Part shown: positions 1-8,430 of the stretch, piece after piece
How positions within the stretch are numbered: the first letter of the stretch is position 1
Layout: every line of letters starts with the position of its first letter
NCBI GenBank assembly: GCA_020026275.1
Contig: JAHHQQ010000016.1
Location: 1 to 50,436, forward strand
Length of the DNA: 50,436 nt
Source: Bacteroidales bacterium
Lineage (GTDB): Bacteria; Bacteroidota; Bacteroidia; Bacteroidales; UBA932
Reading direction: 5' to 3'
Position numbers and translations under genes: made by a program
The notes under the pieces: model-generated
What the model was told of the DNA's origin: nothing
The model's database searches: none
Seen by the model: the letters and a program-made list of their open reading frames with translations, nothing else

Positions 1-480
1 TCCGTACCATGGGTCGCGCCATCCGTACCAAGGATCCCAGCACCAGTCGAAGCCCCAACGGAAACCTCGTCTGCCCCATGAAAAATTGAAAGATGGTCCC
101 CATCCGTACCAAGGATCATAGTAGTTCCATGAACTGTATGGGGAATATCCCATATAAATATCTACATCCCGTGCATCATAAAGGGTGACGGAAGTTGTGT
201 TGGCGTTCCTGTCCCATTTCATGGTGGCGGCCATGTTCTTTGGAATGAACAAAGTGTCATTCTGTCCGCGCCTCAAGTAAATTTCGGAACCTTCAGTCTT
301 CTTCACAAGTTTTTCTACATCTCTATCTGAAGCCTCTGACAATTGAATTGATTCAGATGACGTCCTATAGTAGATTCCATCTTGATACTCAGAGCCGGAT
401 TGGGCATATTGAGCCGTAGAACCACACGCAGAAAAAATCATCAGTGCAGATGAGAGAAAAAGTGTGATTTGCGATTTCAT
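1..480 (-). CDS. Partial Tyr/Trp/Gly-rich lipoprotein, function unknown
   Basis: Read leftward from an ATG at 478-480, the frame stays open for 160 codons to the window edge, so the C-terminus is missing. The N-terminus is a lipoprotein signal peptide (hydrophobic core, then FSACGS with the lipidated Cys near residue 19), so the protein is probably membrane anchored and exported. The visible C-terminal part is very rich in aromatic residues and glycine, with repeated DPWYG motifs around residues 125-160. I do not recognise a characterised family; similar short aromatic-rich lipoproteins are common in Bacteroidetes. It is divergent from proS across a 140 bp intergenic region. Confidence 0.75.
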   Translation of the reverse strand, partial: MKSQITLFLSSALMIFSACGSTAQYAQSGSEYQDGIYYRTSSESIQLSEASDRDVEKLVKKTEGSEIYLRRGQNDTLFIPKNMAATMKWDRNANTTSVTLYDARDVDIYMGYSPYSSWNYYDPWYGWGPSFNFSWGRRGFRWGFDWCWDPWYGWRDPWYG

Positions 481-482
481 AA

Positions 483-513
483 TTTGAATCTCCTATATTA
501 AATTATAAATTTG
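483..513 (+). promoter_or_regulatory. Bacteroidetes-type promoter for proS
   Basis: TTTG at 483-486, a 19 bp spacer and TAAATTTG at 506-513 match the Bacteroidetes consensus TTTG-N19-21-TAnnTTTG exactly. A second -7-like TATCTTTG lies at 514-521. Transcription would start near 520, giving a leader of about 100 nt before proS. Confidence 0.6.
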
Positions 514-620
514 TATCTTTGTGTCCCGCAAAGGGAAACGTGGTACAAATGTAGTGCAACTATCGTACCTATACTAATTGCAATTATAGAAATAAATAGC
601 AAGAATAGCAACAAATAGTT

Positions 621-2099
621 ATGGCAGATCAGATTACAAAGAGGTCAGTGAATTATTCACAGTGGTACAATGACCTTGTCGTCAAGTCAGACTTGGCGGA
701 GCAGTCTTCAGTCAGAGGGTGTATGGTCATCAAACCATACGGTTATGCCATCTGGGAGAAGATGCAGAGAATTTTGGACGACATGTTCAAGGAAACCGGA
801 GTGCAGAATGCATATTTCCCTCTTTTTATTCCGAAATCTTTCTTCAGCAAGGAAGCTGAGCATGTGGCAGGTTTCGCTAAAGAGTGTGCGGTGGTGACTC
901 ATCATCGTCTGATGAACGACCCTGATGGAAAGGGCGTTGTGGTGGATCCGTCTGCCAAACTGGAAGAGGAACTGATTGTCAGACCAACTTCTGAAACGAT
1001 TATCTGGAGTACCTACAAGAATTGGATTACTTCTTGGAGAGATCTTCCAATTCTTTGTAACCAGTGGGCGAATGTGGTCAGATGGGAAATGAGAACCCGT
1101 CTTTTCTTGAGAACCGCCGAGTTCCTTTGGCAGGAAGGCCATACTGCACATGCGACTTCAGAGGAAGCATTGGCAGAGGCCGAGAGGATGGTACATGTAT
1201 ATGCAGATTTTGCACGTAATTATATGGCTCTTCCAGTAATCGTTGGACACAAGAGCCCGAATGAACGTTTTGCGGGAGCGTTGGATACACTTACTATCGA
1301 GGCGATGATGCAAGACGGAAAAGCATTGCAGGCCGGCACTTCCCATTTCCTTGGGCAAAATTTTGCCAAGTCATTCGACGTGCAGTTTACAGACAAAGAA
1401 GGCAAGCAGCAGTATGTGTGGGCAACTTCATGGGGCGTGTCTACCCGTCTGATGGGTGCATTGGTCATGGCTCACGGTGACGACAATGGCCTCGTGCTTC
1501 CACCGGCATTGGCCCCAATTCAGGTAGTCATGGTCCCTATCTTCAAGACTCAGGAAGAAAGAACTGCTATCCTTGAAAAAATGGCAGAAATCAAGAAGGT
1601 TCTGGAAGCATTGGGACATAGCGTGAAGATTGATGACAGAGACAATCTCCGTCCAGGTTTCAAATTTGCAGAGTGGGAGCTCAAGGGTGTTCCGGTACGT
1701 CTGGCAATGGGACCTCGTGATCTTCAGAACGGTACTGTTGAAGTGCACCGGAGAGATACTCTCGAGAAGAACACAATGTCTTTGGAAGGAATTGAACAGG
1801 CTGTCCACGCATTGCTGGATGATATTCAGAAAGGTATTTACAATAAGGCATTCCAGTTCAGAACCGATAATGTGGAAAAATGCGATTCTTGGGATGAGTT
1901 CAAGGAGAAAATCCAGACTGGCAAGTTCTTGCTTTGCCATTGGGACGGTACTGCAGAGACAGAGCAGAAGATCAAGGATGAGACCAAAGCAACTATTCGC
2001 TGCATTCCTGTAGATAGCTTTGTCTGTGAGGAGGAAGGAAAGGATATCTATTCCGGAAAACCTTCTCATCAGCGTGTAGTATTCGCGATTTCCTACTAG
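621..2099 (+). CDS. proS: Prolyl-tRNA synthetase, archaeal/eukaryotic type
   Basis: Charges tRNA-Pro with proline in the cytoplasm. At 492 residues without the large editing insertion, it is the short archaeal/eukaryotic-type ProRS normal in Bacteroidetes. Class II synthetase landmarks are present: RPTSETI, the motif 2 segment RTAEFLWQEGHTAH, the GTSHFLGQNF proline-binding stretch and the motif 3 region MGALVMAHGDDNGL. An anticodon-binding domain follows from about residue 300, and the C-terminal domain contains the usual KCDSWDEF segment. The ATG at 621 directly precedes the conserved N-terminus and sits about 100 nt after a consensus promoter. A hairpin with a T-run follows the stop. Confidence 0.97.
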   Translation: MADQITKRSVNYSQWYNDLVVKSDLAEQSSVRGCMVIKPYGYAIWEKMQRILDDMFKETGVQNAYFPLFIPKSFFSKEAEHVAGFAKECAVVTHHRLMNDPDGKGVVVDPSAKLEEELIVRPTSETIIWSTYKNWITSWRDLPILCNQWANVVRWEMRTRLFLRTAEFLWQEGHTAHATSEEALAEAERMVHVYADFARNYMALPVIVGHKSPNERFAGALDTLTIEAMMQDGKALQAGTSHFLGQNFAKSFDVQFTDKEGKQQYVWATSWGVSTRLMGALVMAHGDDNGLVLPPALAPIQVVMVPIFKTQEERTAILEKMAEIKKVLEALGHSVKIDDRDNLRPGFKFAEWELKGVPVRLAMGPRDLQNGTVEVHRRDTLEKNTMSLEGIEQAVHALLDDIQKGIYNKAFQFRTDNVEKCDSWDEFKEKIQTGKFLLCHWDGTAETEQKIKDETKATIRCIPVDSFVCEEEGKDIYSGKPSHQRVVFAISY

Positions 2100-2147
2100 A
2101 ATCCGCTTCGGTTTCGTGTTGGGACGAGTATGTTCTGAGATATTGGA

Positions 2148-2201
2148 CCTGTCGGTCTGACTGTCATCGACTGGTCAGTCGACAGGATTTTTATTTTTTT
2201 T
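2148..2201 (+). terminator. Hairpin plus T-tract after proS
   Basis: CCTGTCG (2148-2154) pairs with CGACAGG (2180-2186), and an inner CTGAC/GTCAG pairing lengthens the stem across a small internal loop. The run TTTTTATTTTTTTTT follows at once. It looks like a Rho-independent terminator, but it ends only 15 bp before the next ATG and leaves no room for a separate promoter, so leaky read-through into the DUF3078/tilS pair is likely. Confidence 0.75.
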
Positions 2202-2216
2202 CATGTTGGGATAATT

Positions 2217-3302
2217 ATGAAGAAGAGATTTTTATTTATCGCATCCATTCTGGTGCTCTGTAGCCATGTCCGGCTTTCTGCTCAAAATGAAGATGATGTC
2301 CAGAAAGCTGCCGCCGCCGCCGCCGCCGCCTATGCTGCGGCACCAGTCGCTGAGACTGTCGCACCTAAACCAAAATATTGGACCACTTCATTGGAGACTA
2401 GCTTCAATTTTCTCCAGACCGGTTATTCCAACTGGGCGAAAGGTGGATACAACAACATTAAATTGGGAACTTTCCTGGACGGACGAGCCAATTACAAGAA
2501 GAATGACTTCTACTGGAACAATCGCCTCCAGATGGAGTATGGCTTTTTCTATTCTGAGGACAAACCTATCTTGCAGAAGAACCGTGACAAACTGCAGTTT
2601 GAAAGCACATTCGGACATACTATCACCAAAACGATGAGCTATACGGCCAAATATATGTTGCAGAGCCAGTTCTCCAACAGCTATAATTATCAGGTGCCTT
2701 CAGAACCGGCAGATCCGGACAACATAACTTCTGCGGAATGGCGGGCTTCCCGTGTTCTTAAATCTGGTTTTTTTTCTCCTGCCAATATGACGCTGGGAGG
2801 TGGTATTGACTGGAACCCAAGCCAATGGCTCAAGGTGAACTTTTCACCTGTGACTGGAGGTATCTATATTGTAATGGACAGCAAATTGAGGAAATCCAAT
2901 GGTATGAAACGAAAGAAGGGCTATGAGGATTTGGAGGCATTTCCAGACAAGAAGGATGACAAAGGTCTGCTCACCAACGGTCATATGTATCAGTCGACCC
3001 GATTTCAGTTCGGTTCTCAGTTGACCATGGATGCCAATCTCAAAATAAATGATAATTTTACAGCAGGCACACAGGTTATCCTTTTCTCCGACTACTTGAA
3101 TAAGCCACAGAATATCCGTGTCAACTGGAATACCCGTATTCTTTGGAAACTTGCAAAATATTTTACTCTGGCATTCAATACGGATGTAATTTATGATGAT
3201 CTGATCGTCATCACCAATGACAAGCACCCGGACGGCATCAAGGCTGTCCAGCTGCTTCAGTCCATGGAATTTGGATTCACCTACACCTTCCACGGAAAAT
3301 GA
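2217..3302 (+). CDS. DUF3078 family secreted/outer-membrane protein
   Basis: A 361-residue protein with a Sec signal peptide (MKKRFLFIASILVLCSHVRLSAQ). A low-complexity alanine linker covers residues 31-43, followed by a DUF3078-type domain. The domain is rich in aromatic beta-strand segments (for example WTTSLETSFNFLQTGYSNWAKGG near residue 60), suggesting an outer-membrane beta-barrel or periplasmic beta-rich protein. No enzymatic motif is visible and the family has no established function that I know of. The stop overlaps the tilS start (ATGA), so the two are translationally coupled. The alanine run is encoded by a GCC microsatellite. Confidence 0.8.
   Translation: MKKRFLFIASILVLCSHVRLSAQNEDDVQKAAAAAAAAYAAAPVAETVAPKPKYWTTSLETSFNFLQTGYSNWAKGGYNNIKLGTFLDGRANYKKNDFYWNNRLQMEYGFFYSEDKPILQKNRDKLQFESTFGHTITKTMSYTAKYMLQSQFSNSYNYQVPSEPADPDNITSAEWRASRVLKSGFFSPANMTLGGGIDWNPSQWLKVNFSPVTGGIYIVMDSKLRKSNGMKRKKGYEDLEAFPDKKDDKGLLTNGHMYQSTRFQFGSQLTMDANLKINDNFTAGTQVILFSDYLNKPQNIRVNWNTRILWKLAKYFTLAFNTDVIYDDLIVITNDKHPDGIKAVQLLQSMEFGFTYTFHGK
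2310..2330 (+). repeat. (GCC)7 trinucleotide repeat encoding poly-Ala
   Basis: Seven consecutive GCC codons follow a GCT codon at 2307-2309 inside the DUF3078 gene. Because the unit is three bases, slippage would change the linker length without shifting the frame. Confidence 0.9.
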
Positions 3303-4828
3303 TCATGCCGTGTGCCGGAATCATGAAGACTGCTATACAAGAAAAATTTGATGATGCGTTGAAGCAGATCCTGCCGGAGAAAGGACGGGTGCTGCTGGCA
3401 GTGAGCGGTGGCGTCGATTCCATTGTCATGGCGGAGCTTTTCATGCATTCTTCTCTGTCCGTCCCTTTTGAATTGGCACATTGCAATTTCCAGTTGAGGG
3501 AAGGGGACAGCTGGTCGGACGAACTCTTTGTCGCCAACTGGTGCTCCGGACACGGAATCAAACTGCACCGGGTGACATTTGAAACGACCCGTTATGCGGA
3601 AGAGCATCATCTCAGCATTGAAATGGCAGCCAGAGACTTACGTTATTCCTGGTTCGACCGCTTGTGTGGAGAAGAACATTTTTCGGCCGTCGCCATTGCA
3701 CACAATGCCAATGACAATGCGGAAACCCTGTTCCTCAATCTGTTGAGGGGAACGGGCATCAAAGGTATCTGCGGCATGCACCGGAAAGCGGTTCTCCCGG
3801 TTCCCGGATCTGTACATACCCTGATCCGTCCGCTTCTGGGCATTACTCGGGCGGAGATTGAAGACTATGCGCAAGAACAGGGCATCCCGTATTGTATAGA
3901 CCGTACCAATGCGGAGACGGAATATAAGCGTAATCGTATCCGCAATCTGGTCTTCCCTCAGCTCGTCCAGATCAATCCTTCCTTTCTGTCCACTTTGGCA
4001 GCCGACATGGAGCGTTTCGCCCAGATTGATGCGGTGGCGGACGCTTATTTTGAAGAACACCGTCCGGAACTTCTGTCCAAGACCGATGGTTTGAGTTCGT
4101 CTCCGATTTCTGGTAGACAGATCTTGGAGATTGATATAGAATCACTTATGAAACAGGAACAGCAGGGATATATGCTGTTCAGACTGTTGGAGCCGTATGG
4201 CTTCAATACCACTTCCATTGAAAACATTTTACGGACTGTCAGGTCTGAAAAGACCATTTCAGGAAAAGTTTTCCACAGTGAAGGCTATAAACTGTTCACT
4301 TCCGGTAAAAAGTTGTCACTTATTGAAAATGAGAAAGTTGATGATGAAAATGAGGGTAGTGGAGTAGGGAGGAGTACCCCTTCAGAAAAAGTTATCAACA
4401 ATAATTCTGAAATTGTGGATAACTTTTCATCCCTTGTGGTGGAGGGGGAAGGCGCCTATGAGCTGAACGGCCGTCGTTTTCATGTGCGGCTGATGGACAG
4501 GACCCCTGACTTGAACCTTTGGCAGCCGGAAGGGATTCTGCTCTGGGACTATGACAAGCTGTCCTTTCCTTTCTTGATGAGAGGATGGCAGAAGGGGGAC
4601 TGGTTCAGACCGCTCGGACTGCAGGGACTGAAGAAGTTGAGCGATTTCTTCACAGACAGGAAATTCAGCCTCCTCCAGAAACAGGAAGCGGTGGTCGTAC
4701 AGCCTCTTCAGAATACTGATTCTCATGAACTAGGGCATGTCCTTTCGGTATTGTGCCTGAGAATAGACGAGTCCGTCAAAGTTACCTCCCGTACCCGTCG
4801 GGTGGTCATCGTGCAGGAGGAACGGTGA
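3299..4828 (+). CDS. tilS: tRNA(Ile)-lysidine synthetase
   Basis: Modifies C34 of tRNA-Ile(CAU) to lysidine with ATP and lysine, allowing AUA decoding. The PP-loop ATPase motif SGGVDS is at residues 36-41, followed by the conserved HCNFQLREGDS and AIAHNANDNAETLFLNLLRGTG segments and the TilS substrate-binding and C-terminal domains (GDWFRPLG...KLSDFFTDRK). At 509 residues it is longer than many homologues, with a polar low-complexity insert around 345-380. The ATG at 3299 overlaps the upstream stop (ATGA); in-frame ATGs at 3305 and 3323 are alternative starts, and homology would favour 3323 (MKTAIQEKF). It converges on the Y-family polymerase gene with 7 bp between stops. Confidence 0.95.
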   Translation: MIMPCAGIMKTAIQEKFDDALKQILPEKGRVLLAVSGGVDSIVMAELFMHSSLSVPFELAHCNFQLREGDSWSDELFVANWCSGHGIKLHRVTFETTRYAEEHHLSIEMAARDLRYSWFDRLCGEEHFSAVAIAHNANDNAETLFLNLLRGTGIKGICGMHRKAVLPVPGSVHTLIRPLLGITRAEIEDYAQEQGIPYCIDRTNAETEYKRNRIRNLVFPQLVQINPSFLSTLAADMERFAQIDAVADAYFEEHRPELLSKTDGLSSSPISGRQILEIDIESLMKQEQQGYMLFRLLEPYGFNTTSIENILRTVRSEKTISGKVFHSEGYKLFTSGKKLSLIENEKVDDENEGSGVGRSTPSEKVINNNSEIVDNFSSLVVEGEGAYELNGRRFHVRLMDRTPDLNLWQPEGILLWDYDKLSFPFLMRGWQKGDWFRPLGLQGLKKLSDFFTDRKFSLLQKQEAVVVQPLQNTDSHELGHVLSVLCLRIDESVKVTSRTRRVVIVQEER

Positions 4829-4835
4829 CTTTTGG

Positions 4836-6341
4836 TCAGGCCTTGTGTCCGCCGATCTGTTTGTTCCGGTCCATCATGGTGGCTCCTTCGTCAAAGTTGG
4901 TTCCTTTCAGGATGGCATTTTTGCCAAACTTCTTCTTTATTTTCAGAACCGTTTCCTGCACTTTCCTTTCCTTTTCGAGCAGTTCTTTCTGTGCGTTCTC
5001 TTCTTTCTGGGTCTGTTCATAGTCGCTGAACAGTTCTAGCTGGACCATCTTTTCGGCAGGTTTTTCGTTTTCATTCACGACATGATTGGTACACAGATTC
5101 AGCCTTCTGATGAGAAGATGGCGGTTGACAATCTGGTCAAACACTTTGAGCACTGCCTTCTGGATCAGCATGTTGGAGGAGGTCGGTCTGTCCAGATTGA
5201 TGGTGCCGTGGGCATGTTTGGGCACTTTCCGGCCATAATGGTCCATGATGACGGGACCTCGATAGGAGGATCTGATTTCGGGACGGGTCATGTTCTCTGC
5301 ATCATAGCCGACTGTCAATACAATCTGGTCAGTAGTGAGATGCTTGTCAAGCAATTGCAGAGAAGAGGCCTCTGCCATCTCCTTGATGACGACCCTTGCC
5401 TTTTCAAAAGTGTAGGCCTCGTGCAGGACTTGTCCGTTGCTGAAGGAGTTGGTCTCCGGACGGTAGGCTTTGGCGTCTGCAATGGTACAGGGCTCCCAGC
5501 CCCAGGCATGGTCGATGAGCAGTTCCGCATTGACACCGAAGAGCTGGTAGAGGAGTTCTTCGTTTCTGACCGACTGCAGGGCAATGTCTCCCATGGTCCG
5601 GATGCCATAGCCTGCCAGTTTCTCTGCGATTCCGCACCCTACCCTCCAGAAGTCGGTCAAGGGCTGATGGGACCAGAGTTTCTCGCGGTAAGTCTGTTCG
5701 TCCAGTTCCGCAATGCGCACTCCGTCCTGATCGGCCTGCTGGTGCTTGGCTTCAATGTCCATGGCCACTTTGCAGAGGAACAGGTTGGAACCGATGCCTG
5801 CAGTCGCGGTGATGCCGGTGGTCGCCAGCACATCCCGGATTATCTTCATGGCCAGCTGGTGGGCGCTGATCCCGTAGGTCCTCAGATAGTCGGTCGCATC
5901 AATGAACACTTCGTCAATGGAATAGACCAGCATGTCTTCTGGGGCGACATATTTGAGGTAGATTTCATAGATCCGGGAACTGACTTCAATGTAATGAGCC
6001 ATCCTGGGCGGTGCTACAATGTAGTCCAAGGCCAGTTCGGGATGGGATTTCACTTCCAGGTCCTGATGGGATTTCCCTGTAAACCGGTGGTCAGGTGCCT
6101 GCGTTCTCCGTTGCTCGTTGATTTTCTGGACAGTCTGCATCACTTCGAAAAGACGGGCCCGTCCTGAAATGCCGTAGGCTTTCAGGGAAGGGGAGACCGC
6201 CAGGCAGATGGTCTTTTCTGTCCGGCTCGAATCGGCCACCACCAGATGGGTGGTCAAGGCATTGAGGCCTCTGTCCACGCATTCGGCAGAAGCGTAGAAG
6301 GATTTGAGGTCAATGGCGATATAGGTCTTTTCTGATGGCAT
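4836..6341 (-). CDS. Y-family (DinB/UmuC-like) translesion DNA polymerase
   Basis: A 501-residue error-prone polymerase of the ImpB/MucB/SamB superfamily. The catalytic palm is clear: AIDLKSFYASAE holds the first metal-binding Asp (D11), and SIDEVFIDAT (S141-D143-E144) holds the second acidic pair. A helix-hairpin-helix/thumb region follows (WRVGCGIAEKLAGYGIRTMGDIA, about 230-255) and then a little-finger domain. The charged C-terminal tail (about 430-501, KEENAQKELLEKERKVQ) is predicted coiled coil. No umuD-like gene is adjacent and I see no clear SOS box, so whether it is DNA-damage inducible is unknown. It resembles the UvrX/UmuC-like branch rather than short DinB proteins. Confidence 0.9.
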   Translation of the reverse strand: MPSEKTYIAIDLKSFYASAECVDRGLNALTTHLVVADSSRTEKTICLAVSPSLKAYGISGRARLFEVMQTVQKINEQRRTQAPDHRFTGKSHQDLEVKSHPELALDYIVAPPRMAHYIEVSSRIYEIYLKYVAPEDMLVYSIDEVFIDATDYLRTYGISAHQLAMKIIRDVLATTGITATAGIGSNLFLCKVAMDIEAKHQQADQDGVRIAELDEQTYREKLWSHQPLTDFWRVGCGIAEKLAGYGIRTMGDIALQSVRNEELLYQLFGVNAELLIDHAWGWEPCTIADAKAYRPETNSFSNGQVLHEAYTFEKARVVIKEMAEASSLQLLDKHLTTDQIVLTVGYDAENMTRPEIRSSYRGPVIMDHYGRKVPKHAHGTINLDRPTSSNMLIQKAVLKVFDQIVNRHLLIRRLNLCTNHVVNENEKPAEKMVQLELFSDYEQTQKEENAQKELLEKERKVQETVLKIKKKFGKNAILKGTNFDEGATMMDRNKQIGGHKA

Positions 6342-6377
6342 GTTCTCTTGCAGTCTGGTGTGGCTTTCAAAAATGAA

Positions 6378-6405
6378 CCCCGGAAAGTCATAGGGCTTCC
6401 CGGGG
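6378..6405 (-). terminator. GC-rich hairpin downstream of sppA
   Basis: CCCCGGAAAG (6378-6387) pairs with CTTCCCGGGG (6396-6405), allowing one G-U pair. Read in the minus direction it is followed by TTCATTTTTG. It lies between the sppA stop and the polymerase gene and most likely ends the sppA transcript. Confidence 0.6.
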
Positions 6406-6435
6406 CTAAGTTACGGAAAAATTCAATGCTGAAGA

Positions 6436-8223
6436 TCAGTAATTGAATACGTATTCGTAAGGAAGACGTGCATAAATGTTGCTTCTGCCATCCATACCGA
6501 TATTCTTGAATGCATGGTAGATGTTGCGGAAAGGAGTGCCTGCGACTGCTTTCTCGATTGGATTCGTGCTCATGCCGAACATCTCCAGAATCGTTTCTAT
6601 GGAAGAAGGTTTCTTCGGATAGCCCTCAATGCACCATTCTGACAGCTCGACGGTTTCAGTGCCTGTGCTGATGATAGCATAGTTGATGGCGTCTTCCAAA
6701 GTGCCGATTTCATCGACGAGGTGGATACCTAGAGCCTCGGAACCTGTCCAGACACGGCCTTGTGCGATGGAGTCTACAAAGTCAGGCTCTAATCCTCTGC
6801 CTTGGGAAACGGTGCCGACAAATGCATGGTAGATGTTTTCCACCTGGTTCTGCATATATGCGGTTTCCTTTTTGTCCAGAGGGCGGAACTGATTCAACAA
6901 GTCGCTATGTTGATTGGAATTGACACTGACAGAGTTGATGTGCAGAACGTTTTTTTGCAATTTGCTAATGTCTGGAATAAGGCTGAAAACTCCGATGGAT
7001 CCGGTCAGAGTGGTCGCATCTGTGAAGATCTTGTCCGCATTGTTGGAAATCCAGTATCCGCCGGAAGCGGCATAGCTGCCGTAAGAGGCAATGAGCGGTT
7101 TGTCTTTCTTGAGCAGATCCAGTTCTGTTTTGATTTTGTCTGCTGCAAGTACGCTTCCACCAGGCGAATTGACTCTGAGCACCACTGCTTTGACGGAGGA
7201 ATCGGCTCTCACCTTGGAGATGATGTCGGAGAAACGGTCACCGGAAATCTGGTCTTTTCCTTCGGTCGGTACAATCTCTCCTTCGGCATAGATGACTGCA
7301 ATTTTCTTCTTTGCTTTCACGTTGGCGGCCACTTTTACGCTGGCGTAGTCGGCAAAAGGAATGAATTTGAGTTCGCTTGGTTTCTCTACAGAAGCCAGGG
7401 TCGCGAGAGAATTCTTCAGTTCCTCACGAGTTACGATCTCATCCACCAGATGATGTTCCAGCATTTCTTTTGCGGAACCCAGCTGGAGGTTGTCCACCCA
7501 ACTGTTGAATTGCTCCGGATCAATCTGTCTGCTGGCGCAGATGGTGGTGGAGATGGTGTTCCACAATGATTTGACCATGGCCTGGTTCTGCTCCAGGTTT
7601 TCATCACTTGGTGCATTCTTGATGTACATCTCGCCGGCAGATTTGTATTTGCCGTGGCGGATGAGCTGCATGTTGATGCCGAGCTTGTCCAGAATGTCCT
7701 TCAGGAAGATCAGTTGGGAACTGACACCGGTAATCATTGGACTGGCACCTGCATTTCCGTTCATGTAGATTTTGTCTGCGACACTGGCCATGAAATAGTT
7801 GCCGGCGGTCGGATCTTCCAGATAGGCCACTACCGGTTTTCCACTTTTCCTGAAATCATTGAGAGCCTTTCTGACCTCTTCACCGATGGACAGTTCCGTT
7901 ATGGAAAATTCAGGTTTCAGATAGATATATTTGACAGCAGGATCGGCTGCAGCCATCTTGATGGCCTGTACTGCATCCCATAGACCGACAGAAGTGGCGG
8001 TCGCACCTTGTATGGCGGCGAGTGGAGTCATTTCGGTTGCTTGCTCCTGGATGGCAATCTTGGACATATCCATGGTCAGGACACCTGATTTGGGGAGCAC
8101 TGGTTGGGCGGTACTCATTCCAGCCAGGGAACCGATGATTCCCATGAACATGAAGAAACCGATGATTCCCATGATAAATAAACCGCAAATGACTGCAAGT
8201 AGGGTTCTTGTGAAATCTTTCAT
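6436..8223 (-). CDS. sppA: Signal peptide peptidase SppA, long (67K) type
   Basis: A membrane-anchored serine protease that degrades cleaved signal peptides. At 595 residues it has the tandem two-domain architecture of E. coli SppA. One N-terminal membrane segment spans about residues 7-34. The catalytic lysine is in GKYKSAGE (K194) and the nucleophilic serine in SYAASGGYW (S387), the split dyad expected of the long form. The SPGGSVLAAD segment (about 353-362) is also typical. The ATG at 8223 places the membrane segment directly at the N-terminus. It is divergent from hisS over about 200 bp and probably monocistronic. Confidence 0.95.
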   Translation of the reverse strand: MKDFTRTLLAVICGLFIMGIIGFFMFMGIIGSLAGMSTAQPVLPKSGVLTMDMSKIAIQEQATEMTPLAAIQGATATSVGLWDAVQAIKMAAADPAVKYIYLKPEFSITELSIGEEVRKALNDFRKSGKPVVAYLEDPTAGNYFMASVADKIYMNGNAGASPMITGVSSQLIFLKDILDKLGINMQLIRHGKYKSAGEMYIKNAPSDENLEQNQAMVKSLWNTISTTICASRQIDPEQFNSWVDNLQLGSAKEMLEHHLVDEIVTREELKNSLATLASVEKPSELKFIPFADYASVKVAANVKAKKKIAVIYAEGEIVPTEGKDQISGDRFSDIISKVRADSSVKAVVLRVNSPGGSVLAADKIKTELDLLKKDKPLIASYGSYAASGGYWISNNADKIFTDATTLTGSIGVFSLIPDISKLQKNVLHINSVSVNSNQHSDLLNQFRPLDKKETAYMQNQVENIYHAFVGTVSQGRGLEPDFVDSIAQGRVWTGSEALGIHLVDEIGTLEDAINYAIISTGTETVELSEWCIEGYPKKPSSIETILEMFGMSTNPIEKAVAGTPFRNIYHAFKNIGMDGRSNIYARLPYEYVFNY

Positions 8224-8360
8224 GATGTTTATGTTTTTATCTTATTGTCTGCTATTCTGATAGGGGTTCTTGTTTTGAGGGAATGCAGTTTCCTCCTGTG
8301 AAAAACAAGTTGGAAACAAAAATAAAAAAAATCTCCATATATGTACTAAAATATATTTCG

Positions 8361-8368
8361 TAACTTTG
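8361..8368 (+). promoter_or_regulatory. -7 element candidate for hisS
   Basis: TAACTTTG matches TAnnTTTG, about 60 bp before the hisS ATG. No good TTTG -33 box is present at the right distance, so this is only a partial match. Confidence 0.35.
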
Positions 8369-8430
8369 TAATTCTGTTCTGTCCTTCTTTTGGGGACAGG
8401 CGCTTGGTAGAATATAATATAAGTTGAGAT

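Noticed and set aside
5082..6167. 361-codon plus-strand frame inside the Y-family polymerase gene
   Set aside because: Antisense shadow of a protein with intact polymerase motifs.
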